A DNA stretch of 64,000 nt, taken from Muscardinus avellanarius. Taxonomy: Eukaryota > Chordata > Mammalia > Rodentia > Gliridae. This document shows positions 48,973 through 60,760 of the stretch, one piece after another. Under the pieces are notes generated by a model. It did not search any database. It saw nothing but the letters and a program-made list of their open reading frames with translations, and had not been told where the DNA came from. How positions within the stretch are numbered: the stretch's first letter is position 1; every line of letters begins with the position of its first letter. Position numbers and translations under genes: made by a program. The stretch lies in contig OY726572.1 in the NCBI GenBank assembly GCA_963383645.1, positions 27,472,792-27,536,791 of the forward strand. Reading direction: 5' to 3'.

Positions 48973-49089
48973 CAGCCAGCCTCCCCCACAACACCCACGA
49001 AGCCCGTGGTGCCCCTGGAATGGGCCTCGGGCGTGATGCCAAAGCCTGACCCCACGGTCATCAACAAGCACATCAGGAAATTAGTTGAG
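48973..49089 (+). CDS. RASGRP3: RASGRP3 coding exon 10 (codons 388-426)
   Basis: The acceptor region reads tttatctcagcag, a NAGNAG tandem site. Using the first AG starts the exon at 48973 with Q388; using the second would skip that glutamine in frame. The exon reads Q-P-A-S-P-T-T-P-T-K-P-V-V-P-L-E-W-A-S-G-V, then MPKPDPTVINKHIRKLVE426. This proline/threonine-rich linker joins the RasGEF domain to the EF-hands. In RasGRP proteins this linker takes part in autoinhibition by covering the Ras site. The donor is GTAAGT (phase 0). Confidence 0.96.
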
Positions 49090-49149
49090 GTAAGTGGTTG
49101 GGGGAGAACGCAGAGCACTGAAGGCTTGTTTTCTTTCCAGAGTGTTCTA

Positions 49150-49238
49150 CGGTGCTGGGGATTGAACCCAGGGGTATTCTACCTCCAAGCCATACCCCTA
49201 GACCTTTCTATTTTTTATTTTCTTTCTTTCTTTCTTTC

Positions 49239-49288
<50 letters not shown>

Positions 49289-49485
49289 TTTGGGGATGGA
49301 ACCCAGGGGCATTTGACCTCCGAGCTACACCCCCCGCCCTATTTTTTATTCTTTATTTTGAAACCGGGTCTCACTGAGTTGCAGAGGGCCTCACTAAGTA
49401 GCTGAGGCTGTCCCCGAACCGCGATCCTCCAGGTCTCAGCCTCCCGAATGCTGGGATTACGAGCGTGCGCCACCACGCCCGGCTT
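49150..49485 (-). repeat. SINE fragment, (GT)n and SINE
   Basis: Antisense tRNA-like fragment (49150-49212), TTTC then GT tract (49250-49287), and a complete antisense SINE (49288-49485). Confidence 0.88.
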
Positions 49486-49871
49486 ATTAATTGAAATTTT
49501 TATTCGTATTATTTGTATTTCATTGTCTTAAAATATGTTTTATGGCTTCTGGCCTTAATATCATGCTAAAAAGATCTTTTCTACCAAAAGATTATAAGAT
49601 ATGAAAAGTATTTTATAGCTTTTTAAACTTTATAAAAATATTTAATGCATCTAGGATTTAGTTTGGGGACAATTTATTTTGCAAGATGATTGGCCATTCA
49701 ACTCAATAGCAATTGTTGAATAACTAATTTCTCTGTGGATATGAAAAGATACATTTGATATTACACGGATCTTTTTTGGGACTATGCTCTCTACAGTAAG
49801 TTGTATCATGTTGTTTTGGTAAATATAGATTTGTAGAATGTTTGATTTTTTTAATTTTTTTTTTATTTTTT

Positions 49872-50071
49872 GGTGGTACTGAGGGTGGACCCAGAGGCTT
49901 TCTACTTCCGGGCTATACTCTCAGACCTATTTTATATTTTATTTGGAAACAGGGTCTCACTAAGTTGCTGAGAGCCTCACTAAGTAGCTGAGGCTGGCTT
50001 CGAACCTGTGCGATCCTCCTGTCTCAGCCTCCCAAGCGCGGGGATTACAAGCGTGCGCCACCACGCCCCTC
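49872..50071 (-). repeat. B1-dID-type SINE
   Basis: Antisense complete copy, little diverged. Confidence 0.92.
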
Positions 50072-50297
50072 TAATATTTGATTTCTTAAAGAGCATTTTC
50101 TTCATTACTTCTCATTCTGAACAATTTTTAGTCTGCTAATATAGTCACGCCTATTTGAACTTTAAAATTAATTTGTTCATTTAAAACAAATTCTCTTCCC
50201 CAAAATAAACAAATAAATTTTAAAAAATTCTCACTAGGATTTTGATTGAAATTGCATCAAACATATACCTTTAATATTTAGATAACTTTTTTGTCTG

Positions 50298-50846
50298 GTA
50301 CAGGGAATTTAACCTAGGGGCATTTTACCTGTGAGCTAAACCCACGGTCTTTTACATTTTTTAAAAATTTAAACCGTTTCTGATAGTCTTGCTAAATTGC
50401 TGGGGCTAGCATCAACCTGTGATCTTCCTTTCTCAGCCTCCCAAGTACTGAGATCACGGGCTGTGCCACCATGCCTTTTTTTTTTTTTATGGCACTGGGG
50501 ATGAAACCCAGGAGCATTCTACCTCTGAGTGATACCCCCAGCCCTATGATATCTTAAAGCTTCATTTTCTATTGCCGTAGAAATACAGTTTGTAAATTCA
50601 TCAAGCCTAACTCCTACTCAATCCTGGAGTCTCCATTTAGACTTTGTTTTCTCCAGGAAATCTTTCTTAATCTTGGGATTGAACTCAGGAGCATTCTACC
50701 GCCGAACTACGCCATCAGCCCTATTTTTATTTTTATTTCAAAACAGGGTCCCCCTAGGTTGCGGAGAGTCTCACTACATGCTGAGGCTGTCGTGTCTCAG
50801 CCTCCCAAGTACTGGGATTACAGGTGTGCACCACCACACCTGGATT
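50298..50846 (-). repeat. Cluster of antisense SINEs
   Basis: An old copy (50298-50477), a tail fragment (50490-50548) and another copy (50664-50846). Confidence 0.82.
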
Positions 50847-50908
50847 CACCCTCTAAATGAATCCTCCACAAACCACTTATCTTTTTATCATATAAAAAGT
50901 TGATTTAA

Positions 50909-51102
50909 GCTGGACATGGTGGCGCACGCTTGTAATCCCCGCGGCTTAGGAGGAAGAGACAGGAGGACCGCGCAGATTTGAAGCCAGCCTTGCTGGCTTA
51001 AGAGACCCTGTTTCCAAATTAAAAAAAAATACATATATATATATTAGGTCTGGGAGTGTAGCCTGGAGGTAGAAGGGTTTCCAGGAACCCTAGTACCACA
51101 CA
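50909..51102 (+). repeat. Variant-subfamily SINE
   Basis: Forward short-centre copy with the target duplication aaaaagttgattta on both sides (near 50894 and 51109); ends about 130 bp before an exon. Confidence 0.9.
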
Positions 51103-51241
51103 CACACAAAAAAAGTTGATTTAGCTACTCTGTCTAGGTTCTAAACTCCTTGGTAGAAAAGGCAATATTGCTTTTGCAATAACAAGTTTAGAACATGATT
51201 CATAAGTTGCCATTCAATAAATGCTTGTCTTTCCTTTGCAG

Positions 51242-51357
51242 TCTGTGTTTAGGAACTACGATCATGACCATGATGGGTACATCTCACAAGAGGACTTTGA
51301 AAGCATAGCCGCCAATTTCCCCTTCCTGGATTCCTTCTGCGTTCTGGACAAAGATCA
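51242..51357 (+). CDS. RASGRP3: RASGRP3 coding exon 11 (codons 427-465)
   Basis: The acceptor is ttcctttgcag. The exon reads S427-V-F-R-N-Y, then the EF-hand loop D433-H-D435-H-D437-G-Y-I-S-Q-E-D444, and the inter-loop helix [14 protein letters not shown]. It ends with D462-K-D464 and two bases of Q465, the start of the second EF loop. Loop 1 has Asp rather than the usual Glu at position 12. The donor is GTGAGC (phase 2), so the intron cuts the second calcium loop after its fourth residue. EF-hands bind calcium and relieve autoinhibition in this family. Confidence 0.97.
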
Positions 51358-52007
51358 GTGAGCTATTTTTCTGTATATTTTAATGCAACTGTCATAAAGT
51401 ATGAAAATTTCAAAGGGGAACAGGGAAACCTCTAGTTTACATCTTGACAGCTTCAGCCTTAGCGCTTTTATGAGACAACTGAGCTCTTTCTTGGTGTCCA
51501 TGGACAAGACCAGTGGGATGGGATCACAGAGTTGACCACATCATCAGTGTTAAATACTAACTACCCTTTCGCAAAGTAGCCTGGCTCTGCACGTCTTCTA
51601 TTTCTTCTACTGTTTATCTATTAGCTCCAAAAAAAAAAAAATCCTATTAAAACAATAGAGGAGAAGCGTAATTGGATTTAATTGGGGGGAAAGTCCCCAG
51701 CATCAGTGGACCAGAGGGCAACCATAAAACTCAAGGAATGAGTGAGATTTCTTTTTTAGATTATTTATGATCTTCATGAAAGCAGATATAGATGTTGATA
51801 GTCAAGAAGGTTCCATATTTTGTTTTTTTTAAAATTTGATTGATCGAAAGTTGTCTTATACAATAAAAAGGTATATTTCTTTAGCTTCATATGATTCCTT
51901 AAAAATTTAATGGCTTCAAGGGCTAAAATTCAATTCATTAAAATTAATTAAATAATTGATGAGAAAGCCTGATGTTAATGATTTGATTAATTTAAAATGG
52001 TGTAAAC

Positions 52008-52188
52008 TGGGAGGGTCTACCTATGCCTGTAATTCCAGTACTTGAGGGGCTGATACAGGAAGATTTCAGATTCAAGGCAAGCCTCAGCAATTTAGCAAAA
52101 AAATGTAAAAATAAAAATAAGTAAATAAAAAGAGGGGTGGGTATGTAGCTTGTAGGTAGGGCATCCCTGGGTTTAATCCTCGCTACTA
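52008..52188 (+). repeat. SINE (old)
   Basis: Forward diverged copy, shortened in the linker. Confidence 0.8.
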
Positions 52189-52448
52189 AAATTTTTTAAA
52201 AAATTGAGATTAATTTATAATTTTAAAATTATAATAAAATGCTCAATTTTATTTTGATTAAATGTTCAAATTAAGTCACTTAGGTGCCATTAATATTTTT
52301 GCTGGTTTGAAATATTAAAAAATGAAATCCGTAAGTCACACAATATACGAAGGAATGCTTTGAACAAAAATAACTTGAAATCTTAAATTTATCTTTATTA
52401 TATACCCAAGACAAAGAATTTTTGTGTGTGTGTGTTTGTATCTGTGCA

Positions 52449-52508
52449 GTCCCCCTGTCTCAGTCTCCCCAGTACTGGGATTACAAGTGTAAGCCACCGT
52501 GCCCAGCT
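52449..52508 (-). repeat. SINE head fragment
   Basis: Only the inverted 7SL-like head remains (ctcagtctccccagtactgg onward). Confidence 0.8.
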
Positions 52509-52816
52509 CAGAGAATAATTTTTAAATAAATAACAATACTGGAAACGAACTTCCTTTTCAAAAGGTGCCCCTGCAGTTGCGTGACTCAGTGATTCTATCT
52601 GTATCTATGGCCATACCTCTCTCTGGATATCTATAATCTCTTGGTCTATTTTCTTCCCCATGAATATATTTCAAAAAAAAAATGCACCAGGTTTCTTATG
52701 TGTGTTTTTGATTAATGCAGAAATCACAGGATAATTTTCTCTTTTTGAGGTTGGCAAAACATCAGATGACCCTTTCACTTTTATACAATGTGTGAATAAA
52801 ATTTATTAATAAAATC

Positions 52817-53052
52817 CGGGCGTGGTGGCACACGCTTGTAATCTCCGCACTTGGGAGGCTGAGACAGGAGGATCACGCAGGTTCGAAGCCAGCCTCAGCT
52901 ACTTAGTGAGGCTCTCAGCAACTTAGTGAGACCCTGTGTCCAAATAAAATAGAATATAGGTCTGGAAGTGTAGCCTGGAGGTAGAGGGCCCCTGGGTTCC
53001 ACCCCCAGTACCACCAAAAAAATAAAAAATAAAAAAATAAAATAAAATAGAA
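52817..53052 (+). repeat. SINE with A-rich tail
   Basis: Forward copy (52817-53012) with an AAAT-type tail. The flanking taaaatagaatttattaata and taaaatttattaata sequences suggest the target duplication aatttattaataaaat. Confidence 0.88.
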
Positions 53053-54381
53053 TTTATTAATAAAATAATAAAGAAGCAAAGCTAATACATTTTGCTGATG
53101 ATTGTTCAAGTTTATTTTGCATATGTATTGAGAAAGAGATCTTAAATTCTCAGGTATGGGAGGAAACTGAGGCGTCACGGAGAGCAACAGGAAAACCTGG
53201 GGCAGGGTGTATTGGAAAGGAAGATATGATGGAGTTGGGCTAGGAGATGTTGATTTTGAGAGGAGCATGGGCCACGCAGGAAGAGACGTCTAGCAAGTGT
53301 TGAAGACGTGATATGAAAAGTCAGGAGAATAAGCGGGACAGGAGGCATAGGTTGCCTTCATCCCAGCCATGTTAGCTGCAATCCGGAGTGTGCATGCAAA
53401 GTCTGATGGGAATGTTACGGAGGAGGCGAGCTCAGAGGCTGAGACGTGAGGCTGCAGGGACTTCCCTCCCCGCATGTGGATGCTGAAAGGCACTAAGGAT
53501 CTGGGTTCTGCAGAAGAGCAAGACAAAGGGGAGTAGGAGAGGAAGAAGACTAGGGCTGCATGGAATCACAGGGGCTGCAGAAGAGAGTGTCAAAAAGAAA
53601 ATGTGTGCCCATGTCATGCTGCCAAGAGGGCAGCGCTTCCTAAGCATGAGGAAAGGCCACTGAGGATGTCCTTGGTGGCAGTTTCAGTAGAAGGGTAGCT
53701 TTAGAATTCTGACTGTGTGGAGTATATAGTAGTGGAAGAAAATGGAAAAAGGGTGATGGATATTGTTTTTGAAAACTTTGAGAGTAAGAGAAGGAAGGGA
53801 GAAAAGAGAATTGTTGGAGACTGGCAGCAAGATCGAGGAAAGAGATTTCGCAGGGGTGAAGTTCTGAGCATATTTGTAAACAAAGGAAGGAACAGGTGAG
53901 GAGATGGAGCAGGCCAGGAAGTAGCAGCGTTCTGCAGAGGCTGGAGAGGGGGAGATAGGAGCCTCCTTTTCTATGCCCTAGGAGGACCCCAAGCAGGGAC
54001 AGAGGAGATACAGGGAATTCTGAGCTAGCCAGGACAGTCATGACCTCCAACACAGGCACAGAGAGGAGGCAATTGAGAACTGGCCTATGTTAAGTCAGTG
54101 TGACCTTCTTGATAAACAAGGAGTCAGGGTATTTGATGAACTGGGGCTGGGTGGGACCGGAGGTCTGATCTGTGTGCAGGTTTGGGAGAATTGCTTGATA
54201 AATGAGCTGCGAGCCAAAAAGTTCTGAAGGAGAAGATGATTGAGGAAGCCACCTGGGAGGCACTGGGCTGAATCAATTTGAGAGCAGTGGGCTCAGTCAC
54301 TATAATTTCCTACCTTTTCCCCAGATGCTTGATTCTTGAAACCCTGTTGTTAGCCAAGGGTTAGAAAGATGACCATCTTGA

Positions 54382-54630
54382 GCCGGGCGTGGTGGCACAC
54401 GCATGTTGTAATCCCAGTACTTGGGAGAATGAGATAGGAGGATCGCAGGTTCACAGCCAGCCTCAGCTACTTAGCTGAGGCCCTCTGCAACTTAGTGAGA
54501 CTCTGTTTCAAAATAAAGAATTAAAAAAAAAATCAGGCTGGGAGTGTAGCTCAGAGGTAGAATGTCCCTGGGTTCAATCCTTGGCACCACAAAAAGAAAG
54601 AAGGAAAGAAAGAGGAAAGAAAGATGTCCA
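54382..54630 (+). repeat. SINE with GAAA-type tail
   Basis: Forward copy ending in short AAAG/GGAA units. Confidence 0.88.
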
Positions 54631-54708
54631 TCTGGAAGCCAATATTCAGTAACAAATGAGACTTTCTGAATCTATACAGGACAAATATGTCTTCATGTGT
54701 GTATTTGC

Positions 54709-54710
<2 letters not shown>

Positions 54711-54748
<38 letters not shown>
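54711..54748. repeat. (CA)n microsatellite
   Basis: About 19 CA units. Confidence 0.95.
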
Positions 54749-54751
<3 letters not shown>

Positions 54752-54952
54752 TGCACCGTTTTCTGCTTACTGCAAAAGATGTTGAACACCTCATGGTGTC
54801 CTTGAGGTGTCCCCTTCTTTTAGACGTAACAGAAATGAGCATTCCTCATCTGCTTTTGGCCATCAAGGTTTGGAAAGGGATTGATCAAAGTATGGTAACT
54901 GCTTAGCAACATGGTATTCAAAGACCTCTCCCTTCTTTGATTTTCCTAACAG

Positions 54953-55100
54953 AGATGGCCTAATTAGTAAAGATGAAATGATGGCCTACTTCCTGAGAGC
55001 CAAATCCCAGCTCCACTGTAAAATGGGACCAGGGTTTATCCACAACTTTCAGGAAATGACCTATCTCAAGCCGACCTTCTGCGAACACTGCGCAGGATTT
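54953..55100 (+). CDS. RASGRP3: RASGRP3 coding exon 12 (codons 465-514)
   Basis: The acceptor is tttcctaacag. The first base completes Q465. The exon then reads D466-G-L-I-S-K-D-E473, finishing a canonical EF-hand loop (D462, D464, D466, G467, I469, E473), and a short helix [10 protein letters not shown]. After a hinge, H495[13 protein letters not shown]508-E-H-C511-A-G-F514 opens the C1 domain: the first zinc-binding His and the first Cys pair with HX12CX2C spacing. The donor is GTAAGT (phase 0). Confidence 0.98.
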
Positions 55101-55959
55101 GTAAGTCTGTTTTCTGTTGCCTTCTCTCGCATGTAGTTACTTTCGCAGCCTTCTGACAAGTCTAAAATTGACTGAATAAAGTCCATTGCTTGCTTCAGAT
55201 CAGAAGTAGAACACGACGGATCTCTGAAAATAAAACTTAAAGGAAAGCAAAGGGAAGCTCTTTCGAGCTCGGCTACGTTCAGGAATGCAGGGCTGGCAAA
55301 GACAGGCAAGGTTGGTGAGGCCTGTTTACTCGGGAGAGTGGTTTGTCTCTAACCTATGCCAGGAGAAAGTGTCAGCCCAGTGAGCCCTGCATTCCTCGCT
55401 AATATTCCTAAGTGGTTGCAATTAGGGGAACATTTATCTCAGCCAGCTCCTCCCAGCACTCATTTAATATGGTATTAGTTACTAGAAATACATCATGGCA
55501 TGGCTGAGTAATTCCCAAATCAAATAGAGAAACAAAATCTTTGGAGAGAAGATGGTTATGATAACAAATAACATTTACTTAATGTCTCACAGTAACCGAG
55601 TCCTGCCGTGAACATTAACGTAGTGAATTTTCAAAACAAGCCCTTGAGGGAGACATTCTCCTCTCCCCATTTGGCCTAAAATAAATACGTAGAGGCTAGC
55701 CCAGGTTCCCCAGGATTGCATGGCTAGTAATTCAGCACAGAGTTCTGACTGGAATCCTGGGCTTGATCTACACCACTGCAGTACATGAAGGTTGGACACT
55801 CCATCCCACCATGTTTGGCAACTCTTTAGAAAGCGAGGTCAGCTTTTGGCTTGTGCATTAACAGAGATTCTTGGTCCTGAATATCTTCCAGTTGAGACCC
55901 CAAAGTTAAATAACATGGAAAAAGTGGTATTTCAGGTGAGGGTGTTTGTTTGTTTGTTT

Positions 55960-56140
55960 GGTGGTACTGGGGTTCCTGAAAACCCTTCTACCTCCGGGAT
56001 ACACTCCCAGACCTATTTTATATTTTTATTTGGAAACAGGGTCTCTTAAGCCAGCGAGGCTGGCTTCGAACCTGCGAGATCCTCCTGTCTCTGCCTCCCA
56101 AGCGCGGGGATTACAAGCGTGCGCCACCACGCCCAGCCAG
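55960..56140 (-). repeat. Variant-subfamily SINE
   Basis: Antisense short-centre copy with ggttcctgaaaacccttcta and the aagccagcgaggctggc centre. Confidence 0.9.
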
Positions 56141-56751
56141 GAGTCTGTTTTTAAGCACGCATCCCTCTGAGGCTGGTAAATAAGACACAGCAATTACCTC
56201 AAAGATAGCCACAGGTGGTCAGAGCAGCCCATGCAGTGGAGGGGCCAGGCTAGCTGAGTCCATTCTTAACCATCCTGGGAGAAGCACCTCCTCTGTGTCT
56301 CCACTGAAAGCGCATCACCAGACCACTTTGTCACAAAACAAATTAACCTTTTTCATGTGTCTCTAGTTCTCTATCGATGGGAGTCTTTGGAAGTGTCTAG
56401 ACTTGAAGATGCTGAAGTGGGGTAGGGCCTGTGTGACACTCTCCTGCAAGGGGACCCAGTGGACAAAACGCCGGGCTGTTAGGCCAGGGCATGGCCCAGT
56501 CAGAGGTCAGGCTGACTCATCTGTGCTTCTGAGGGAGTGAGAGGCAGGAGGCCCTTACCAAATCCTGCTTTCCTGCTTTCCCATCCTGCCCTTCTTCTGA
56601 GGCACAGGTTCTGTAGAAGCAGCAAGATATCTTTCTCAACTCATTACAACAGAGGTGCTGGTGCTACATTCTTGTGATGAAATAGAAAGCCCATGCCCTT
56701 TGGTTTCTGAAAGGCATTTGTAGATATAATTTCAAAGATAATGTTATTGAG

Positions 56752-57005
56752 CTGGGCATGGTGGCACATGCTGGTAATCCCAGCATTTGGGAGGCTGAGA
56801 CAGGAAGATTGCAGCCTTAGCAATTTAGCGAGGCTCTCAGCAACTTAGCAAGACCCTGTTTCCAAATAAAAAATAAAATGGGCCTGGGGGTGTAGCTCGG
56901 GGGTAAAGTTCCATATCCCCAATGCAGAAATATATAGATTATATATTTAAATATATATATAGTTACATATAACTATATATGCATATATACATATGCATAT
57001 ATATA
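56752..57005 (+). repeat. SINE followed by (TA)n-rich tract
   Basis: Forward SINE (56752-56923), then an imperfect TATA/CATATA tract to about 57005. Confidence 0.85.
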
Positions 57006-57110
57006 GTTGAAAAAAAAGATAATCTTGTCGAAAGGAATTCTGAGAGAATGCAAGGAACCTTCCAAAGTGCCTGAACTTTAAACTGAAATAAATTTTAAAA
57101 TAAATTCCAG

Positions 57111-57320
57111 CCAGGCGTGGTGGTGCACACTTGCAATCCCAGCGCTTGGGAGGCTGAAACAGGAGGATCTCACAAGTTCGAAGCCAGCCTCAGCTACTTA
57201 GTGAGGCTCTCAGCAACTTAGTGAGACCCTGTTTCCAAATAAAGTATAAAATAGGTCTGGAAGCATAACTTGGAGGTAGAAAAGCCCCTGGGTTCCACCT
57301 CCAGTACCACACAAAAAAAA
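57111..57320 (+). repeat. B1-dID-type SINE
   Basis: Forward copy with flanking aataaattcca sequences near 57097 and 57330, the probable target duplication. Confidence 0.9.
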
Positions 57321-57839
57321 TTATTTTTGAAATAAATTCCATTTTAAGACTAAGGAAAACAAATAGACCCTGCTCGCAGTCCAGTACATTTATTTCAGAA
57401 TTAGGATTCCAGAACTGAAAGAGTGCTGGTAATCCCCATCTTTTGTAGATAAAGAAACTGAGATCTGAAATGAAGTGACTTCCCCTAGATCACACAGATC
57501 ATTAGCAGCAGGACCTTGAACCACAGTCTGGTCTTGACTCTCACTCCAGCCCTCCCGACAGTACAAAGAGCCACTCCAACGATTACAGCAGCCTGGGTCC
57601 TCAAGTCCACGTCCCTGGACCTGTGTGTCCATCGACCTCGGATCACCTTCTATTGTCCTTGGCTCATGTGTTGACCCAGTGCCTTTTTCTGGCTAGTTTT
57701 TTCTCCTGGTTATTAAGTAGCATCAAAAAACCATGTTTTGAGTTGCCCTCCTGACAGGACTCTTGCTTGACTGTATCTTTTTAGCAGTTCCTGCAGCTAT
57801 GCTAATAACATACCATAACTGGATATTAGGATAGCCCTT

Positions 57840-58050
57840 TTTTTTGTGTGTTGTACTGGGGATGGAAACCCAGGGTCTTTCTACCTCAGGGCATACTCCT
57901 AGACCTATTTTATACTTTATTTGGAAACAGGGTCTCACTAAGCTGCTGAGAGCCTCACTAAGTAGCTGAGGCTGGCTTCAAACCTGCGATCCTCCTGTCT
58001 CAGCCTCCCAAGAATTGGGATTAAAAGCGTGTGCCACCACATCCAGCTAG
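57840..58050 (-). repeat. B1-dID-type SINE
   Basis: Antisense copy flanked by the target duplication taggatagccctt on both sides (near 57827 and 58048). Confidence 0.92.
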
Positions 58051-58732
58051 GATAGCCCTTCTTAAATCTTTTCTGCTCCTACCTGATTGGCCTTGCTCAC
58101 ACACAAAACACCTGGGAGCAATGGCTTCCTGTGTTTCTCACAGGTAAGTCTTCTTTCCCTACTTTCCAGCTATGAGACCTTGCCAAGCAACTTCACATCT
58201 CTGTGGGTCAATCTCTTCACTTGTAAAAAAGAGAAAAATATTATTATCTAGCCCATCAGGATATCATAAGCTTAAAGTAGGTTAATACACCTCAAGAGCT
58301 TAAACAGTGCCTTTCATATAGCAAGTACACATTAGTTATCATCATTCTTACTGTTACTGCTATGACAAAGTACTCCCTGGGGAGAGAATTTCTTGTCACT
58401 ACATTTTCCAGACTGTGGGGCCTCAGAAATTATTAAGTCTTCTGGATCATCACAGTCACCTTTTACAAAGGAGAAGCAAATTAGGTCATCTTAAGGATCT
58501 TCATAGCTCTTGACAAGAAGTGATTATAAATAGCTTTTGGGGCTCAAAGGAATCTTTGGGCTTCCCGCTAGTGGAGTTTCCTTGTCGTGAAGAGGTAAGG
58601 AGAGTCTCACCGGTGGCAGCCTGGATCTGGATGCCCACACTCAGGGCCACTGTTCCCCTGTCATATATTGTGACCGGTATTGTCCCACCCCCTGCCCCAG
58701 GAGGCCACTGGCCCTGCTTCTTTCTTTCTTTT

Positions 58733-59080
58733 TAAAATTTTTATTGGTGCATTGTAGTCGTACATCTTAATGGGGTACAAGATGGTGGAGGCACACATGC
58801 ACACATCACTCATGTAGCCCTTCCCCAGTTCCCACCCCATTTCCTCTCTCTCCCTCCCTCTCATGTTTGGCTTAGTGATTGACTTTGATGTTTGTGAACG
58901 TACATCATGCACAGTAGGGAATTTCCCTCCTCCCCTCTCCCATCCCCTCACTTAGGTCTCCTTATTTGCTCATCTATACTATCTCCTTCTTCATCCAGAG
59001 TTCCTCCTTTGACCCATTTTCTCCCTAGCTTCCGCATGTTAAGGAGAGCATCTGACTTCTTATTTTTGTGACTATTTCTT
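58733..59080 (-). mobile_element. LINE-1 3' UTR, antisense
   Basis: Reads in reverse as an L1 3' end: the complement ends tgcaccaataaaaatt, matching the two other L1 ends in this window, and a ctccctccctctcatg-type step matches L1 3' UTR purine-rich sequence. No ORF2 sequence is left that I can see. Confidence 0.7.
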
Positions 59081-59559
59081 TCAACATCGTTTTATTAAGC
59101 AAACAATGGCAATCTAACCAAACTAAACTGAACCAAACCAAACCACTAAAAAGTGGAAATGGAGCTTTCATGAATTAAGCCTATTTAATTAAGCTAAGCC
59201 CCAAATCTTACGTGACTGGTGTCCCTGCTACCCAGGACAGACGCTATAGAGAGGTGCAAGAAAGGACATGGCAAGGCCGACTTCTTCATCATGTTGAAAA
59301 GGAATCTGTCAGATGGCAAAGACACTTCCAGCAGCATGCTGCCCCGAGCTGCCTGGTCCCCAGGTCCTGCACCTCTCCTGAGGTCACGCCAAAGGACATA
59401 CTTACTGCAGTTTAGCTTAAAGATCTTAATTGTCTTTGTTTCTAATTCTAGAACCAGGCAACACTTCATTCCATAACGGAATAAATGTTTCAGTGGGTCT
59501 AGTAGGAGGTTTTATTGGCTAAGGACTACTGAACAAAGCAGAAACAAAGAAAAAGCAAA

Positions 59560-59765
59560 GCTGGGTGTGGCGGCACAGGCTCATAATCCCAGTACTTGGG
59601 AGGCTGAGACAGGAGGATTGCGGTTCCAAGGCCAACCTCAACAACTTTGGGAGGCCCTCTGCAACTTAGTGAGACCCTGTTTCCAAATAAAAAATAAAAT
59701 GGAGCTAGGGCTGTAGCTCAGAGATAGAATGGCCCTGAGTTCAATCCCCAGTACCACACAAAAAG
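59560..59765 (+). repeat. B1-dID-type SINE
   Basis: Forward complete copy. Confidence 0.9.
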
Positions 59766-59833
59766 AGAAAAGAAAAACAAGCGGATTGGTCATTTCAAAG
59801 TCACTTGGGTGGGGGAAAGGACAATAGAGAAAT

Positions 59834-59858
59834 GATTGATTGATTGATTGATTGATTA
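59834..59858. repeat. (TTGA)n short repeat
   Basis: About six TTGA units. Confidence 0.9.
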
Positions 59859-60002
59859 ATATCAGGTTCCTTCAATGCAAGAATTAAAGTAGAGGGAATT
59901 TCATTATCATGCCAATTGAAACTGACCTGTTTGGGAAATTTGGCTGTCATCTCTTATTTTGGTTGTTTCTTAGGAAGGTCAGATAAGGGAATAGTTCAAA
60001 GA

Positions 60003-60183
60003 AGTTGATGTCAGTACCTAAAGGTCTCACTACCAATCTCGCTAACATGTGTGGGAGGAGAGGAAGGGGCCTGGGGTGGGGTAGGGAGGGATACACCAAG
60101 TGACGTGTGCATGGACATATGTGTCACTTGGAATCTCACGATGCTGTATAATCACATTGCACCAATAAAGAGTATATTTTCAA
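60003..60183 (+). mobile_element. LINE-1 3' UTR fragment
   Basis: Forward copy of the same lineage as the L1 ending near 19463: shared ctcactaccaa step, G-rich middle and the terminal attgcaccaataaagagtat. Confidence 0.75.
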
Positions 60184-60579
60184 AGCTTAGATTCAGTTTG
60201 GCTGACTCCATTTTGATTTTTAGTCTCATCTGTTGGGGCCCAGGGTAGCAGATTAGTTCAACACAATGGCCTCCTGTAATTTTTATTTAACAGTCACTTC
60301 CTTCTTATTAACCACTCAGAAGTCATTAACTCCTTGTTTGGCAGATCCGGGCCTTTCCTCCAGCTCCCCGGGCCCTGCTGCCTGACCAACACAGAGGCAG
60401 TGTGGAGAAGGAATATGTGAATAAGACCCTCTTCTCTTTTATTTCCTTCAAAGTAGAAACACTACTCAGACAACAACCTGGCAAAATCCAAATCTGCTTA
60501 AGTGCACTTCTTAGATTTCTTTTATTTCCTGTAGAGAATGCCAAGAGCAGCTGAAGTCATTAAAAAGAAGGCAGAGGAG

Positions 60580-60760
60580 CCGGGTGTGTAGTACACATCT
60601 GTGATCTCAGTACTTGGGAGGCTGAGACAAGAGGGTCGCAGGTTCAAAGCCCGCCTCAGCAACTTAGCGAGACCCCGTTTTCAAATAAAAAAATAAAATA
60701 GGACGGGGTGTAGCTCAGAGGCACAATGCCCCTGGGTTCAATTTCTAGCAACACACACAC
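60580..60760 (+). repeat. B1-dID-type SINE
   Basis: Forward copy, somewhat diverged, ending in a short CA run. Confidence 0.87.

Larger units (their letters stand above)
49090..51241 (+). other. RASGRP3: RASGRP3 intron 10
   Basis: Phase-0 GT-AG intron, 2,152 bp. Roughly half is SINE sequence, mostly antisense; 49486-49865 is AT-rich and unassigned. Confidence 0.92.
51358..54952 (+). other. RASGRP3: RASGRP3 intron 11
   Basis: Phase-2 GT-AG intron, 3,595 bp. SINEs at 52008-52188, 52817-53012 and 54382-54590, a fragment at 52449-52508, a CA repeat at 54711-54748. 51358-52000 is AT-rich, and 53060-54370 is purine-rich unique sequence with no gene I can support. Confidence 0.92.

Noticed and set aside
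53640..54059. 139-codon minus-strand ORF rich in Leu, Ser and Pro
   Set aside because: It is the complement of purine-rich intronic DNA with no recognisable domain and overlapping ORFs in other frames.
59212..59476. Overlapping ORFs on both strands near 59.2-59.5 kb
   Set aside because: Neither frame resembles a known protein, and no good splice sites link them to RASGRP3.
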